Source: Chitinophaga niabensis (GTDB lineage: Bacteria > Bacteroidota > Bacteroidia > Chitinophagales > Chitinophagaceae). Taken from it: a stretch of DNA of 64,000 nt. The number at the start of each line of letters is the position of its first letter. The stretch's first letter is position 1. A program made the translations under genes and the position numbers. Under the pieces are notes generated by a model. That model was not told the DNA's origin and ran no database searches. It worked only from the letters and a program-made list of their open reading frames with translations. This document shows positions 16,990 through 25,689 of this stretch, piece by piece. The DNA lies in assembly GCF_900129465.1 (NCBI RefSeq), contig NZ_FSRA01000001.1, forward strand, positions 2,482,482-2,546,481, written 5' to 3'.

Positions 16990-17403
16990 ATGAATAACAA
17001 AATTGTGGTTAATGCTACTGTAAATGCAGACATCAAAAAAGCCTGGGACTATTACAACAATCCTGAACATATTACAAAATGGAACTTCGCAGATCCCTCC
17101 TGGCAATGTCCTTCCGCAACAAATGATATGCGGGCAGGAGGAAAATATTCAGCAAGGATGGAAGCCAAAGACGGAAGTTTCGGCTTTGACTTCGAAGCTA
17201 TTTATGATGAAGTGATCCCTGGTGAAAGATTTACTTATACAATGCTGGACGGCAGGCAGGCAACTGTTGCCTTTTCGAAGAATGGCCCGCAAACCGAAGT
17301 TGCTGTAACATTTGACCCTGAAAGTGAAAATCCTGCGGAGATGCAAAAAGCAGGTTGGCAGGCAATACTTGACAACTTCAAAAGGTATGCAGAAGCAAAC
17401 TAA
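16990..17403 (+). CDS. SRPBCC (AHSA1-like) domain protein, second copy
   Basis: 137 residues, 5 bases after the previous SRPBCC gene. VNATVNADIKKAWDYYNNPE, then ITKWNFADPSWQCPSATND and GGKYSARMEAKDGS are the strand and helix signatures of the polyketide-cyclase/AHSA1 fold. It is shorter than and clearly diverged from its neighbour, so the pair is an old duplication or two ligand specificities. Last gene of the ArsR operon, followed by a terminator. Confidence 0.88.
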   Translation: MNNKIVVNATVNADIKKAWDYYNNPEHITKWNFADPSWQCPSATNDMRAGGKYSARMEAKDGSFGFDFEAIYDEVIPGERFTYTMLDGRQATVAFSKNGPQTEVAVTFDPESENPAEMQKAGWQAILDNFKRYAEAN

Positions 17404-17409
17404 ATGTAA

Positions 17410-17449
17410 TTTTAAAAGGCTGGATGTGTATGCATTCAGCCTTTTAAAA
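17410..17449. terminator. Shared convergent terminator
   Basis: TTTTAAAAGGCTG (17410-17422) with its complement at 17437-17449, loop 14 bases. A/T flanks on both sides let it end the SRPBCC operon and the convergent DUF998-like gene, whose last codons overlap the right arm. Confidence 0.85.
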
Positions 17450-18056
17450 ATAACCTGATATCTATTAAACATATCCAGAGGAGGAAAAGCAGAAAAGTTA
17501 ATTTCTGAACTACCGGCAAATACATTTTAAGACCATCACCATAATATAAGATATTGTTTAGTGCTATCAATATCATGTTTAAAATACCCATCGTAAAAAG
17601 GCCGCTCCATTTCAACTTATACATACCGATGAATGTGCCTATGATAGCTATGAGGGCACAGATACCTGCAATATTTATAATACTGTCATGAAGATCCGTA
17701 AAAATGAACATCCCAACTAACATAGAAATAATTCCTGAAAGCTGAATGGCAATCCTCCAATTTCGGGAAAGGTTAACCTCACGGGGGAAAATATACCAAA
17801 AAGCAGCGAGTGATACACAAAGTACAAACATTGCCCCCATTGCAACCTGTCTTGCCGTATTATGCTCCCCATTCATCGCGGTTTCATTCAACAGGTTACA
17901 CCAGTAGTTCTGAGTCCAGCTAAACCCCTTTTCGTATTTGTTTAACTGGTTGCCACCGGGGTACAAAAACGTAGCAATCAAATAAAGGCATACATAAACG
18001 GATAAACCGAATAAAGGTATAAGGATTCCAACAGGCTGTTTTTTCTTCAATGTCAT
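17436..18056 (-). CDS. DUF998-like six-helix membrane protein
   Basis: About 206 residues from ATG 18056; the frame extends 11 codons further upstream. Six hydrophobic segments and the early loop FLYPGGNQLNKYEKGFSW followed by NYWCNLL fit the DUF998/Frag1-like family, in which a charged loop after the first helix is conserved. Integral membrane protein without assigned activity. It stands alone between a remnant reading frame and the shared terminator. Confidence 0.75.
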   Translation of the reverse strand: MTLKKKQPVGILIPLFGLSVYVCLYLIATFLYPGGNQLNKYEKGFSWTQNYWCNLLNETAMNGEHNTARQVAMGAMFVLCVSLAAFWYIFPREVNLSRNWRIAIQLSGIISMLVGMFIFTDLHDSIINIAGICALIAIIGTFIGMYKLKWSGLFTMGILNMILIALNNILYYGDGLKMYLPVVQKLTFLLFLLWICLIDIRLFLKG

Positions 18057-18072
18057 GTTGCAGATGTTGATA

Positions 18073-18270
18073 CTAAACATCAAATCCATACTTCGTTTTC
18101 AAGTAATCTTTTACTTCCCCGGTTGGTTCCTCTCCATAAACAGGAAGCCACTCTACCATGATCGATCTCTCCCGGAAGAAGCTTTAACTGATCCATATAT
18201 TTAAACAAACATTTCGGGTGATCTAATATAGCAATTTCAAGTATAACATCCCTCACACAAACAACTAAGT
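18073..18270 (-). pseudogene. Short remnant reading frames, unrecognised
   Basis: An ATG frame at 18159-18073 encodes 28 residues (MVEWLPVYGEEPTGEVKDYL and on to KTKYGFDV) that look protein-like. A second frame upstream on the same strand (about 18270-18160) reads VRDVILEIAILDHPKCLFKY then MDQLKLLPGEID before shifting, so the two may be pieces of one gene broken by a frameshift. No family is recognised. An inverted repeat TCACAC-N10-GTGTGA (18253-18274) overlaps its start. Could also be chance coding. Confidence 0.35.
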
Positions 18271-18328
18271 GTGAAGGTATTTAAGAAAAATAGCAATATA
18301 TTTATAACACCCTAATACTAAAACAAGC

Positions 18329-19288
18329 ATGCTAAAGATCCAGGCAGAAACCGTTATCCTCAACCAGATCAAAAATTACCATGGAATAGCATTCCAGGAG
18401 TTTGGAGACCGTTTACTGAGCAAGTTATATCCTGACGAATATATTGCGGTGCGTGCCGGTGGCACCTGGGGCGATCTCAAAAACGACGGATACTGCCATA
18501 TCAACAGAACATTTTTCCACTTTTATGCCACCTCACAACATAACGTAGCCGCTTTAAAAGCAAAGATCACAGCAGATATAAACGGTTGCCTCGAAAAACA
18601 GCAGCAGGTAGACCGTATTGTATTTGTGACCAATGATGCCAACCTTGGTGTGATCGAAGCTCATATAGATGACCTGCGGCTTAAGAATAACATATCCATA
18701 GATACCTGGGGACCCAACCGCCTTGTAGAGATCATTTGTGCACTGCCGCCGAAAGATATTGCGGCCTTGCTCAATATGGTGCTGCAGGAAGAGCATACGG
18801 AAAAAGCCATGAGCATACAGTATGTTATGAATGGAGAGCCCTACAAAACTTTGAACAGCCGGGCAGTAAAAGGATATGCCGCGATCTCCGTACTGTCTGG
18901 ATTGGCTTTTATCCTGGTTTTTTTCTATGGTTTTGCTCCCATACCTTTTGGTTGGTATTGTTTGCTGTTATTCCTGTTGTTCGGGCTTTGTTTCCTCTTA
19001 TCCGGCTTTATTGGTTTGGCATTGAAAGCAATTTTTAATGACGAATGGGTACATAATGGTAAGTTTTACAGGAAAGAAGGCAATAAGTACCTGGGTTATG
19101 TGAAAGTAGCCTATTGCCCATACCCTCATTGTGATGGTTTCATTTGTGTACAGGAGCCGCCGGAAAAAGAAAAAAAGCGGTTTGAACTGGTGGGATGCTG
19201 TACCACAGAGCCCATGTTACATACATTCTCTTATAACGAAAACAATATAGGATATCCCGTTCATTTAGATTTTAGCGCTAAAAAATAG
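18329..19288 (+). CDS. Membrane protein with nuclease-like N-terminal domain
   Basis: 319 residues. Residues 1-160 contain FGDRLLSKLYPDEYIAVRAG followed by GDLKNDGYC, then FVTNDANLG and an I-D-T-W-G strand. This fits a restriction-endonuclease-like domain seen at the N-terminus of some conflict-system and STAND/ABC-associated proteins (G-D-x-x-N-D-G motif). Residues 182-233 form two membrane helices. The C-terminal 80 residues carry Cys/His pairs (AYCPYPHCDGFIC and GCC) that could bind zinc. Likely a membrane-anchored protein with the nuclease-like part in the cytoplasm. Stand-alone gene; function inferred only. Confidence 0.6.
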   Translation: MLKIQAETVILNQIKNYHGIAFQEFGDRLLSKLYPDEYIAVRAGGTWGDLKNDGYCHINRTFFHFYATSQHNVAALKAKITADINGCLEKQQQVDRIVFVTNDANLGVIEAHIDDLRLKNNISIDTWGPNRLVEIICALPPKDIAALLNMVLQEEHTEKAMSIQYVMNGEPYKTLNSRAVKGYAAISVLSGLAFILVFFYGFAPIPFGWYCLLLFLLFGLCFLLSGFIGLALKAIFNDEWVHNGKFYRKEGNKYLGYVKVAYCPYPHCDGFICVQEPPEKEKKRFELVGCCTTEPMLHTFSYNENNIGYPVHLDFSAKK

Positions 19289-19464
19289 CGCTCCTTTTCA
19301 TTTGTCATCCAATTGTATCAAAATCTTTCCCGCTCTCCTTTGGAGAGATCATACCTGACATACAAATGTCATATTAAGGCTGCGTGCTATACAGTTTGCG
19401 TCAGGAAATATTAGATTCAAAGTACGTGTGATAAGCTATTTATTTACCTGCCAAAATCAACCCA

Positions 19465-21327
19465 ATGCGTACTTATTTGCTACTCTTCCTGGCAACGGTA
19501 TGGTGCTGCCTGTATGTGGCGCCACCGGCAAAAGCCCAAAGCAGCAATGCTGCTCCTTCTCAACACCTTGTGTTCAGTTTTCCCGCGGATGCATCATTAA
19601 AAATGATGAAAGTAAAGATCACTCAAACCGCCTACACATCGTACTTTTCGGTGTTTAACTGGAGCGGTGGTTATGCCGGCCTGCAACACACGCCGGACAG
19701 TTCATCCGGCTCCGCCAGGATCCTGATCGCCTCCCAATGGGACCCCAACACAGCGGGAGGTGTGTTAGCGCGTCAGGCTTACCTTGGCGCAGGCACCATC
19801 TACAGCCGCTTTGGAGGCGAAGGTGATGGCGCAAAAACCATCAATCCTTACAACTGGACGCTCAACACCTGGTACAACTTTGTGATCAGGGCCTGGAAAC
19901 TGAACGGAGAACTGTTTATTGGCACCTTTGTGCAGAACCTCAGCACCAATCAGTGGTTCCACACTTCTACGCTCGCCATCCCAACACGCGCTACCTTTTT
20001 AGGAGCGGGTTCAGGTGCCTTCCTTGAAAACTGGCATGGCAGCGATCCGCGTTTCGATGGAAGATTTGTACGCAAAGCCTATTTCAAGGATTGCTGGAAC
20101 CGGACCGATGCAGGCGTTTGGCAAAAATCCAGCAGCCGCTATTTCAGTTGTAATGCAAACGATGCATATCGCAATGGTATTTATGATCTGGCTTACAATG
20201 CCGGATTCGACAGCGGGGAAGATGCCTATTTTATGGAACATGGTGGCAATGTAACCCCCAGTGCAGCCTTCAATGGAGGCCGTACGCTTAACCTGCCCGA
20301 TCAGACCAACCAGCCGGCTACTCCCACGCTTACCATTGGCGAAGTAAGCACCGTAAGCGCCTCCTATAACGCAGGTGCCGTAACCGTCAACTGGACAAAC
20401 AATAATACCAAAAGCCCACAGTTTTCCTCCACGGTTGAGGTACTGAACGCTGCTAACACGGTGACAGGCTCTTCAACAGAAACACTGCCGCAAAAACGCA
20501 GTGCGGTGATCACCGGCACATTATCAGCCGGTACTTACACTGCCCGCGTTACCATCACAGATATATTCGGCGGTGTATCCACTGCTAAAACCACAACGTT
20601 CACAGTAAGATCCGGTGGAATATCCGGTAACTGGTACAAGATCAAAAACGTTCACAGCGGTAAATACCTGGGGATAGAAAACAGCAGCACCGCTAACCTC
20701 GCCTACATTGCCCAATACGCAAATGGCAGCAGCAACAACCTGCAATGGAAACTGGTATCCCTGGGAAGCAACTATGTATTGGTAAACCGCAATAGCAGCA
20801 AAGCCATAGACATTGCTAACAGTGATCAGACTTCAGGTGTACAGCTCATACAGTACACCGTTACCAATGGACTCAACCAGCAATGGCAACTCGTATCTGC
20901 CGGATCTGGCTCCTATCTTATCCGCACCGCAATGAGCAGCGGGAACATCATTGACAATCCGGGAAGCAGCACAGCAGATGGTACAAAAATGATACTCTAT
21001 GCAGCAAACGGTACTACCGGTACCCCGAACCAGCGTTGGTTACTGGAAGATCAGGGTGTAGCTGCCGCGCAAATGCTTTCCTACTCAAAAAACAGTACTA
21101 CTGAATCAACAACCCTGATGGTTTCTCCTAATCCCGCGTCCTCATTCGTGTATGTGAACCTCCCGGCCAAAGGAAAAGAGATCAGGGTATTTAATGTGAG
21201 TGGCGCATTAGCGAAAGTAATAAAAGGAGACCTCTCCGGGAAAGTACGGGTAGATATATCCAGCCTTGACGCAGGAATGTACATTGTTCAATTTGAAGGG
21301 AAACAGGTGAGGTTCATTAAGCAGTGA
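19465..21327 (+). CDS. Secreted DUF3472 - ricin-type lectin protein with T9SS sorting signal
   Basis: 620 residues. Signal peptide (residues 1-24, ending AKAQ), DUF3472/DUF5077-type beta-sandwich (about 30-270), a fibronectin-like domain (about 285-380), a ricin-B-type beta-trefoil (about 388-535, with NWYKIKNVHSGKYLGIEN and repeated Q-x-W), and a C-terminal type IX secretion signal (about 550-620: VSPNPASSFVYVNL through MYIVQFEGKQVRFIKQ). Thus it is exported by T9SS to the surface or medium and probably binds carbohydrate. No catalytic motif seen. Stand-alone gene. Confidence 0.88.
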   Translation: MRTYLLLFLATVWCCLYVAPPAKAQSSNAAPSQHLVFSFPADASLKMMKVKITQTAYTSYFSVFNWSGGYAGLQHTPDSSSGSARILIASQWDPNTAGGVLARQAYLGAGTIYSRFGGEGDGAKTINPYNWTLNTWYNFVIRAWKLNGELFIGTFVQNLSTNQWFHTSTLAIPTRATFLGAGSGAFLENWHGSDPRFDGRFVRKAYFKDCWNRTDAGVWQKSSSRYFSCNANDAYRNGIYDLAYNAGFDSGEDAYFMEHGGNVTPSAAFNGGRTLNLPDQTNQPATPTLTIGEVSTVSASYNAGAVTVNWTNNNTKSPQFSSTVEVLNAANTVTGSSTETLPQKRSAVITGTLSAGTYTARVTITDIFGGVSTAKTTTFTVRSGGISGNWYKIKNVHSGKYLGIENSSTANLAYIAQYANGSSNNLQWKLVSLGSNYVLVNRNSSKAIDIANSDQTSGVQLIQYTVTNGLNQQWQLVSAGSGSYLIRTAMSSGNIIDNPGSSTADGTKMILYAANGTTGTPNQRWLLEDQGVAAAQMLSYSKNSTTESTTLMVSPNPASSFVYVNLPAKGKEIRVFNVSGALAKVIKGDLSGKVRVDISSLDAGMYIVQFEGKQVRFIKQ

Positions 21328-21333
21328 TCCAAA

Positions 21334-21371
21334 AAAACCGGGCAATCTGGCCTTCCATTTTGCCCGGTTTT
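21334..21371. terminator. Shared convergent terminator
   Basis: AAAACCGGGCAA (21334-21345) with its complement at 21360-21371, 14-base loop, A-tract before and T-tract after. It serves the lectin gene and the convergent lipoprotein gene. Confidence 0.88.
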
Positions 21372-21376
21372 AGATG

Positions 21377-22333
21377 CTACCAGGCAGGAATATTAAACTC
21401 CATATAGTCATCGAAGTAAACAGTTGGATTGGACCCCATAGAACTGTTTACATTGATAATATTACTAAACGTTCTGCTATACGAAGCAACCTTTGTTCCG
21501 TTACCCAGAAATGCTGTGACCGTGGCAGTATAATTATGGATCTTGGCTTGATCATATATTGCGGAAGTTGAAGAAGGTACCCGCATGGATATTGTTCCGC
21601 TTAACGGGGCCGGCGGATAGAAGGTCTGGGTTCTGCCCAGGGCACTCAATTCCAGGTAGTCATAATAACGATAAGTAGGGTTGTTGACCAGCACTTCGAT
21701 ATCTGCATCTATATTTACATTCACTTGCTGCCCACCGCCGGGACCACCGCTTTCCGAATAACCATAAATGTTATCGAAAAAATTATTGTCCGTACTCCAT
21801 AAAGTAGCGGATGCCCTATCTGATTCAGTAGTAGGGCTCAGCAGCATCCTGGCCCGTACCTGGATATTTCCCTGTGGCATCATGCCGGAGCTCAGATCGA
21901 ATTGCCAATAAACGGAGCCGGGCAGAAAAACACCGGGCAGGGTATCGATGCGTAAGGCGGTATACTCAGGTATGGTGGGATGATAATTATACCAGCGGCT
22001 CATGGGTGCTCCATTGGGATATACTTTTCTCCATTGCACATGAAAATAAGGGGTCAGCGAATAACCGGAGGTTCCCAGCAAAGGTTCAATGTTATTCAGG
22101 ATCCGGAAACTGCGATAATGCGGCATGGGGGAATACGTTTCACTTACAGACTGCGCAGGCCAGTTAGTACCGGTGGTTCCCCATTCAGGATAATCATCCT
22201 CGTAAGAGGAAGTACCGTTAGCAAGGAGTTCCGGCTTTAGCTTTTCCGCAGGCAGCTCATCTGCTTGCCGGCTGCAGGCATTGAATAGTAAGAGGCATGC
22301 GGATAATGATAATAGGGTAAGGATCTTTTTCAT
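21377..22333 (-). CDS. Hypothetical lipoprotein
   Basis: 318 residues with a lipoprotein signal (MKKILTLLSLSACLLLFNAC, Cys20). The rest is rich in Tyr, Ser, Pro and Thr, with a beta-strand pattern (IQVRARMLLSP, ADIEVLVNNPTYRYYDYLEL) that suggests a surface beta-sandwich. No family recognised. It converges with the T9SS lectin gene and shares its terminator. Confidence 0.75.
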   Translation of the reverse strand: MKKILTLLSLSACLLLFNACSRQADELPAEKLKPELLANGTSSYEDDYPEWGTTGTNWPAQSVSETYSPMPHYRSFRILNNIEPLLGTSGYSLTPYFHVQWRKVYPNGAPMSRWYNYHPTIPEYTALRIDTLPGVFLPGSVYWQFDLSSGMMPQGNIQVRARMLLSPTTESDRASATLWSTDNNFFDNIYGYSESGGPGGGQQVNVNIDADIEVLVNNPTYRYYDYLELSALGRTQTFYPPAPLSGTISMRVPSSTSAIYDQAKIHNYTATVTAFLGNGTKVASYSRTFSNIINVNSSMGSNPTVYFDDYMEFNIPAW

Positions 22334-22450
22334 AGCGGGTAACTTTATTTCCGGATGAAACTAATATATCCGTACATTAAAATAATGTCAAAAATTGAGA
22401 CGATTTGCATCATGGGAACTTATCTTTAGCGCCGTAAAAAATACTATTGA

Positions 22451-23095
22451 ATGATGAAAATATTGATCATCAACGGATCAGTCAGAGGTAATGAAGGAAA
22501 CTCCTATGCACTCTCAAAAAGAGCTGAAGCGTATCTAACGGGGTTACAAACATCAGGCACCATATTAACCCTTACAGACCCTAAGCCAACCATTAGGGAA
22601 GTATACGATCTGATCTGCCGCTACAACGGCTTTCTGGTCGTAACCGGCGTTTACTGGAATAACTGGAGCTCCCCTTTGCAAAGGTTCATTGAAATAGTTA
22701 CCACCTTCGAAAACTCCCCGGCCTTCTTCGGCAAACCGGTGGCATGTGCTGTTACCATGGATTCAGTAGGAGGAATTGAGGTAGCAGGCAGGATCCATGC
22801 CGTGTTTTCAGGGCTTGGATGCTGGAGTCCTCCCTGCTCTACTTTAGTTATTTCAAGAGTTGGACAGGAAGCGATCCAGGCCTCAAAAGAGCCTGCAAAT
22901 GAAGATGTATGGCGTACGGATGATATGGAGATCGTTCTTAAGAACCTCGTCAGGGCGGCATCATTAAAAAACGATGCATGGGTATCATGGCCACATATTG
23001 AACTGAAGGTCCCGGACCAGCCCTGGCCGGAGCATGGTCCTTTGAACCTGGGCACACCGGAATTTATTACCAGCCCTTCACAGCACCACCCTTAA
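22451..23095 (+). CDS. Flavodoxin-like NAD(P)H-dependent FMN reductase
   Basis: 214 residues with a flavodoxin-like fold: KILIINGSVRGNEGNSYALS is the phosphate-binding loop, VVTGVYWNNWSSPLQRFIEI the loop under the flavin ring (usually P-x-Y-x-x-x-x-S-G-x-L-K), and VTMDSVGG the third flavin contact. Cytoplasmic reductase using FMN. ATGATG start; either ATG could be used. Its last 29 bases overlap the end of metQ on the other strand. Next to a methionine transporter, a role in sulfur metabolism is possible but unproven. Confidence 0.8.
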   Translation: MMKILIINGSVRGNEGNSYALSKRAEAYLTGLQTSGTILTLTDPKPTIREVYDLICRYNGFLVVTGVYWNNWSSPLQRFIEIVTTFENSPAFFGKPVACAVTMDSVGGIEVAGRIHAVFSGLGCWSPPCSTLVISRVGQEAIQASKEPANEDVWRTDDMEIVLKNLVRAASLKNDAWVSWPHIELKVPDQPWPEHGPLNLGTPEFITSPSQHHP

Positions 23096-23876
23096 ATGCT
23101 TTCGCTGCTGCCTGTACGACTGCTTCCGACTGATAGGCCTTTACGAAGTTCTTCACTTTTTCAAGGTCTTTATTATCTTCTCTTGCAGCAATCACATTCA
23201 CGTAAGGAGATTCTTTCTCTTCTTTCAACAGTCCTAATTCAGCCGGATCTAAACCAGCCTGCGCAGCAAAATTATTATTGATGATCGCAACGATCACTTC
23301 TTTATCGTCTAATACACGGGGCAGTTGTGGCGCTTCTATCTCAACCAGCTTCAGCTGTTTCGGGTTCTCCGTGATGTCGGTTATTTTAGGAAGCAGGCCT
23401 ACCCCCTCTTTCAATTTCAGCAGACCATTCTTTTGCAGCAACAGCAGCGAACGTCCTCCATTGGTAGGATCGTTAGGGATAGCAATAGTGCTGCCTGGTT
23501 GTAATTCATCAATGTTCTTTATCTTTTTGGAATAAGCTACAATGGGGTAAACAAATGTTTTACCCACTACAGCCAGCTTATACCCTCTTTGTTTGGATTG
23601 TGCTTCCAGGTAAGGCACATGCTGAAAAGCATTTACATCGATATCGCCCTGGTTAAGCGCTTCGTTGGGCACTACATAATCATTGAAAGCAATCAGTTCC
23701 ACATCCAGGTTGTACTTCTCTTTTGCTTCTTTTTTAGCGGCCTCTGCTATTTCTCTTTCGGGCCCTGAAGTAATACCTACTTTGATATGGTTAGGATCAT
23801 CACCTGAGGAAGAACTACCGCAGGACGCAAATAAAACCAATACAGCAATGGCTGTGATAAATGGAGATCTTTTCAT
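23067..23876 (-). CDS. metQ: Methionine ABC transporter substrate-binding lipoprotein
   Basis: 269 residues from ATG 23876, which opens a lipoprotein signal (MKRSPFITAIAVLVLFASC); the frame continues further upstream without a better start. IKVGITSGPEREI, FNDYVVPNEALNQGDIDVNA, QHVPYL and AVVGKTFVYP are NlpA/MetQ-family signatures. Periplasmic-side, membrane-anchored binding protein for D/L-methionine delivered to MetNI. Third gene of metN-metI-metQ, starting 2 bases from the end of metI. Confidence 0.95.
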   Translation of the reverse strand: MKRSPFITAIAVLVLFASCGSSSSGDDPNHIKVGITSGPEREIAEAAKKEAKEKYNLDVELIAFNDYVVPNEALNQGDIDVNAFQHVPYLEAQSKQRGYKLAVVGKTFVYPIVAYSKKIKNIDELQPGSTIAIPNDPTNGGRSLLLLQKNGLLKLKEGVGLLPKITDITENPKQLKLVEIEAPQLPRVLDDKEVIVAIINNNFAAQAGLDPAELGLLKEEKESPYVNVIAAREDNKDLEKVKNFVKAYQSEAVVQAAAKAFKGGAVKGW

Positions 23877-23877
23877 A

Positions 23878-24534
23878 TTATCTATGATTGAATTTTTTAG
23901 AAAGTCTGTCGCCCGTGAACTGAATAGCAAATACCAGCACTACCAAAAGCACCAATACTGTGTTCATAATAAAGGTATCATAACCAATGTAGCCGTATTG
24001 GTAACCGATCTGGCCCAATCCCCCCGCACCTACTGCTCCTCCCATGGCGGAATAACCAACCAGGGTGATCAGCGTAATGGTAGCATTATTGATCAGGGAA
24101 GGTAATGCTTCAGGTAACAGTACTTTTGTAACGATCTGAAACGGGCTGGCCCCCATGGCTCTTGCGGCTTCTATCAATCCATACGGCACTTCCAGCAGGC
24201 TGTTTTCTACCAGCCTGGCTATGAATGGAGCAGCGCCGATACTCAAAGGCACCAGTGCTGCGCGAACGCCAATGGACGTACCCACAATACTGCGTGTAAA
24301 AGGGATCATCCAAACAATCAGGATGATGAAAGGAATGGACCGGAATACATTGATCAGTGCAGAAAGGATACGATGGTACAAAATATTCTCCAGCAGCTGC
24401 CCTTTTCTTGTGAGGAACAACACAATGCCCGCGGGCAGGCCTAATACAAAGCCGAAAAACCCGGAAGTGAACGTCATAAAGATCGTTTCCCAAAGGCCTT
24501 TCAGCAACAACGAATTAGTAGCTACATCAAACAT
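23878..24534 (-). CDS. metI: Methionine ABC transporter permease
   Basis: 218 residues with five hydrophobic segments and the permease loop EAARAMGASPFQIVTKVLLPEALPSL (EAA motif, residues about 115-140). Typical MetI length. It overlaps the end of metN by 8 bases and is followed by metQ, so the three are one translationally coupled operon read leftwards. Forms the inner-membrane channel of the methionine importer. Confidence 0.95.
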   Translation of the reverse strand: MFDVATNSLLLKGLWETIFMTFTSGFFGFVLGLPAGIVLFLTRKGQLLENILYHRILSALINVFRSIPFIILIVWMIPFTRSIVGTSIGVRAALVPLSIGAAPFIARLVENSLLEVPYGLIEAARAMGASPFQIVTKVLLPEALPSLINNATITLITLVGYSAMGGAVGAGGLGQIGYQYGYIGYDTFIMNTVLVLLVVLVFAIQFTGDRLSKKFNHR

Positions 24535-25543
24535 ATCCCCTGATTGTATTTTTTATGCCTTGTTGATTGAAATACTGAAGGGCTTTATCATTATCCGGCC
24601 CCGTTCCCTGCAAATGCAGTAAGATCTTACCGAAGCTGGTATTTCCTACATATTCGATGTCTACCCTGATCAGCCGGTGCGGTATCTGCAATTGACTGAT
24701 CAATTCATCGAAGGAAATATTTCCTGTCAACTCCAGTTCCAGGATAGGATTTAATCCTACTGCATAGCCCGGTTTCATTTTAACATATAAATCCTGCGGC
24801 ACAGGTATATTGTCAGTATGAATAAATTGCTGCAGTATCGGATGTTTGTTTTCTGTAAGCAGTTGTGCCAGCGTACCTTTGGCAACCAGTTTCCCATGAT
24901 CGATCACGGCGATATGATTACAGATCGCTTTCACTACGCCCATCTCATGCGTGATCAGCAGGATAGTGATCTTCAGGCGTTGATTGATATCCCTGAGCAG
25001 CTGGAGGATTGATTGAGTGGTAGCCGGGTCCAGGGCACTGGTGGCTTCATCGCATAAAAGCAGGTAGGGATCGTTGGCCAAAGCCCTTGCAATAGCTACC
25101 CTTTGCTTCTGCCCGCCGGAAAGGCTCCTGGGATATTCCCCCGCTTTGTCTTCAAGGCCCACTATCTTCAACAGTTCTCTTACCTTCTTTTCTATACGTG
25201 AAGGATCTGCTTTATCCAGTTCCAGGGGTAAAGCCACGTTATCAAACACCGTTCTGGAAGATAGCAGGTTGAAATGCTGAAAGATCATGCCGATCTTTTT
25301 GCGTTGCCGGGCAAGCGCTTTGCTGTCAAGCAGCATAAGATCAGTACCATTGATCAGGATCTGCCCGCCATCAGCCCTCTCCAGCAGGTTCACACACCTG
25401 ATCAGCGTACTCTTGCCAGCTCCTGAACTGCCGATAATACCCACAATATCACCTTCTGCAATGTCTATATTGATATTATCAAGCGCCTTGAAAGGCTGAT
25501 GCCTTTGCAGGAAGGTTTTTGAAATATTTCTTATCTGGATCAT
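24527..25543 (-). CDS. metN: Methionine ABC transporter ATP-binding protein
   Basis: 338 residues. Walker A GSSGAGKST (about 37-45), Q-loop, signature LSGGQKQRVAIARAL, Walker B YLLLCDEATSALD, and a C-terminal NIL regulatory domain (about 265-338, with LIRVDIEYVGNTSFGKIL) that in family members binds methionine and inhibits transport. First gene of metNIQ. The leader carries a promoter with a TCTAC-N7-GTAGAC dyad (25582-25600) and a strong hairpin 10 bases before the ATG. Confidence 0.96.
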   Translation of the reverse strand: MIQIRNISKTFLQRHQPFKALDNINIDIAEGDIVGIIGSSGAGKSTLIRCVNLLERADGGQILINGTDLMLLDSKALARQRKKIGMIFQHFNLLSSRTVFDNVALPLELDKADPSRIEKKVRELLKIVGLEDKAGEYPRSLSGGQKQRVAIARALANDPYLLLCDEATSALDPATTQSILQLLRDINQRLKITILLITHEMGVVKAICNHIAVIDHGKLVAKGTLAQLLTENKHPILQQFIHTDNIPVPQDLYVKMKPGYAVGLNPILELELTGNISFDELISQLQIPHRLIRVDIEYVGNTSFGKILLHLQGTGPDNDKALQYFNQQGIKNTIRGYV

Positions 25544-25552
25544 AAAAGAAAA

Positions 25553-25573
25553 TCCCCGGTTTATACCCGGGGA
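25553..25573 (-). promoter_or_regulatory. Hairpin in the metN leader
   Basis: 7-bp GC-rich stem TCCCCGG (25553-25559) / CCGGGGA (25567-25573) with a 7-base loop. Read on the transcribed (minus) strand it is followed by TTTTCTTTT and then the metN ATG, so it looks like an intrinsic terminator or a structure that hides the ribosome site. The leader is too short for a full SAM riboswitch. Confidence 0.65.
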
Positions 25574-25581
25574 CTATATTA

Positions 25582-25621
25582 GTCTACTGCAAAAGTAGAG
25601 TAATAATCTATTTGGCCCAAA
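25582..25621 (-). promoter_or_regulatory. metN promoter with shared dyad operator
   Basis: On the minus strand TTTG (25621-25618) and TACTTTTG (25597-25590) are 20 bases apart, the Bacteroidota consensus. The -7 box overlaps a dyad GTCTAC-N7-GTAGAG (25582-25600 on the plus strand). The same dyad with the same 7-base spacer and the same following CAGTAGACT(A)ATATAG lies at the promoter of the TonB-dependent receptor (27108-27126). Confidence 0.75.
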
Positions 25622-25635
25622 TCAACTGCTCCTAT

Positions 25636-25653
25636 AGGGAAAAATTTTTCCCT
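25636..25653. promoter_or_regulatory. 18-bp perfect palindrome, likely HxlR operator
   Basis: AGGGAAAAATTTTTCCCT is fully self-complementary. It lies about 45 bp upstream of the hxlR-type start, at the -33 region of its promoter (-7 box TAACTTTG at 25677-25684), and between that gene and metN. A near-copy is at 27045-27064. Confidence 0.75.
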
Positions 25654-25689
25654 GCCTCCCAATCCGCCACAAGTTTTAACTTTGGAACC

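Noticed and set aside
25544-25689. SAM riboswitch upstream of metN
   Set aside because: The promoter-to-ATG leader is only about 50 bases and holds one hairpin; no SAM-aptamer features are visible.
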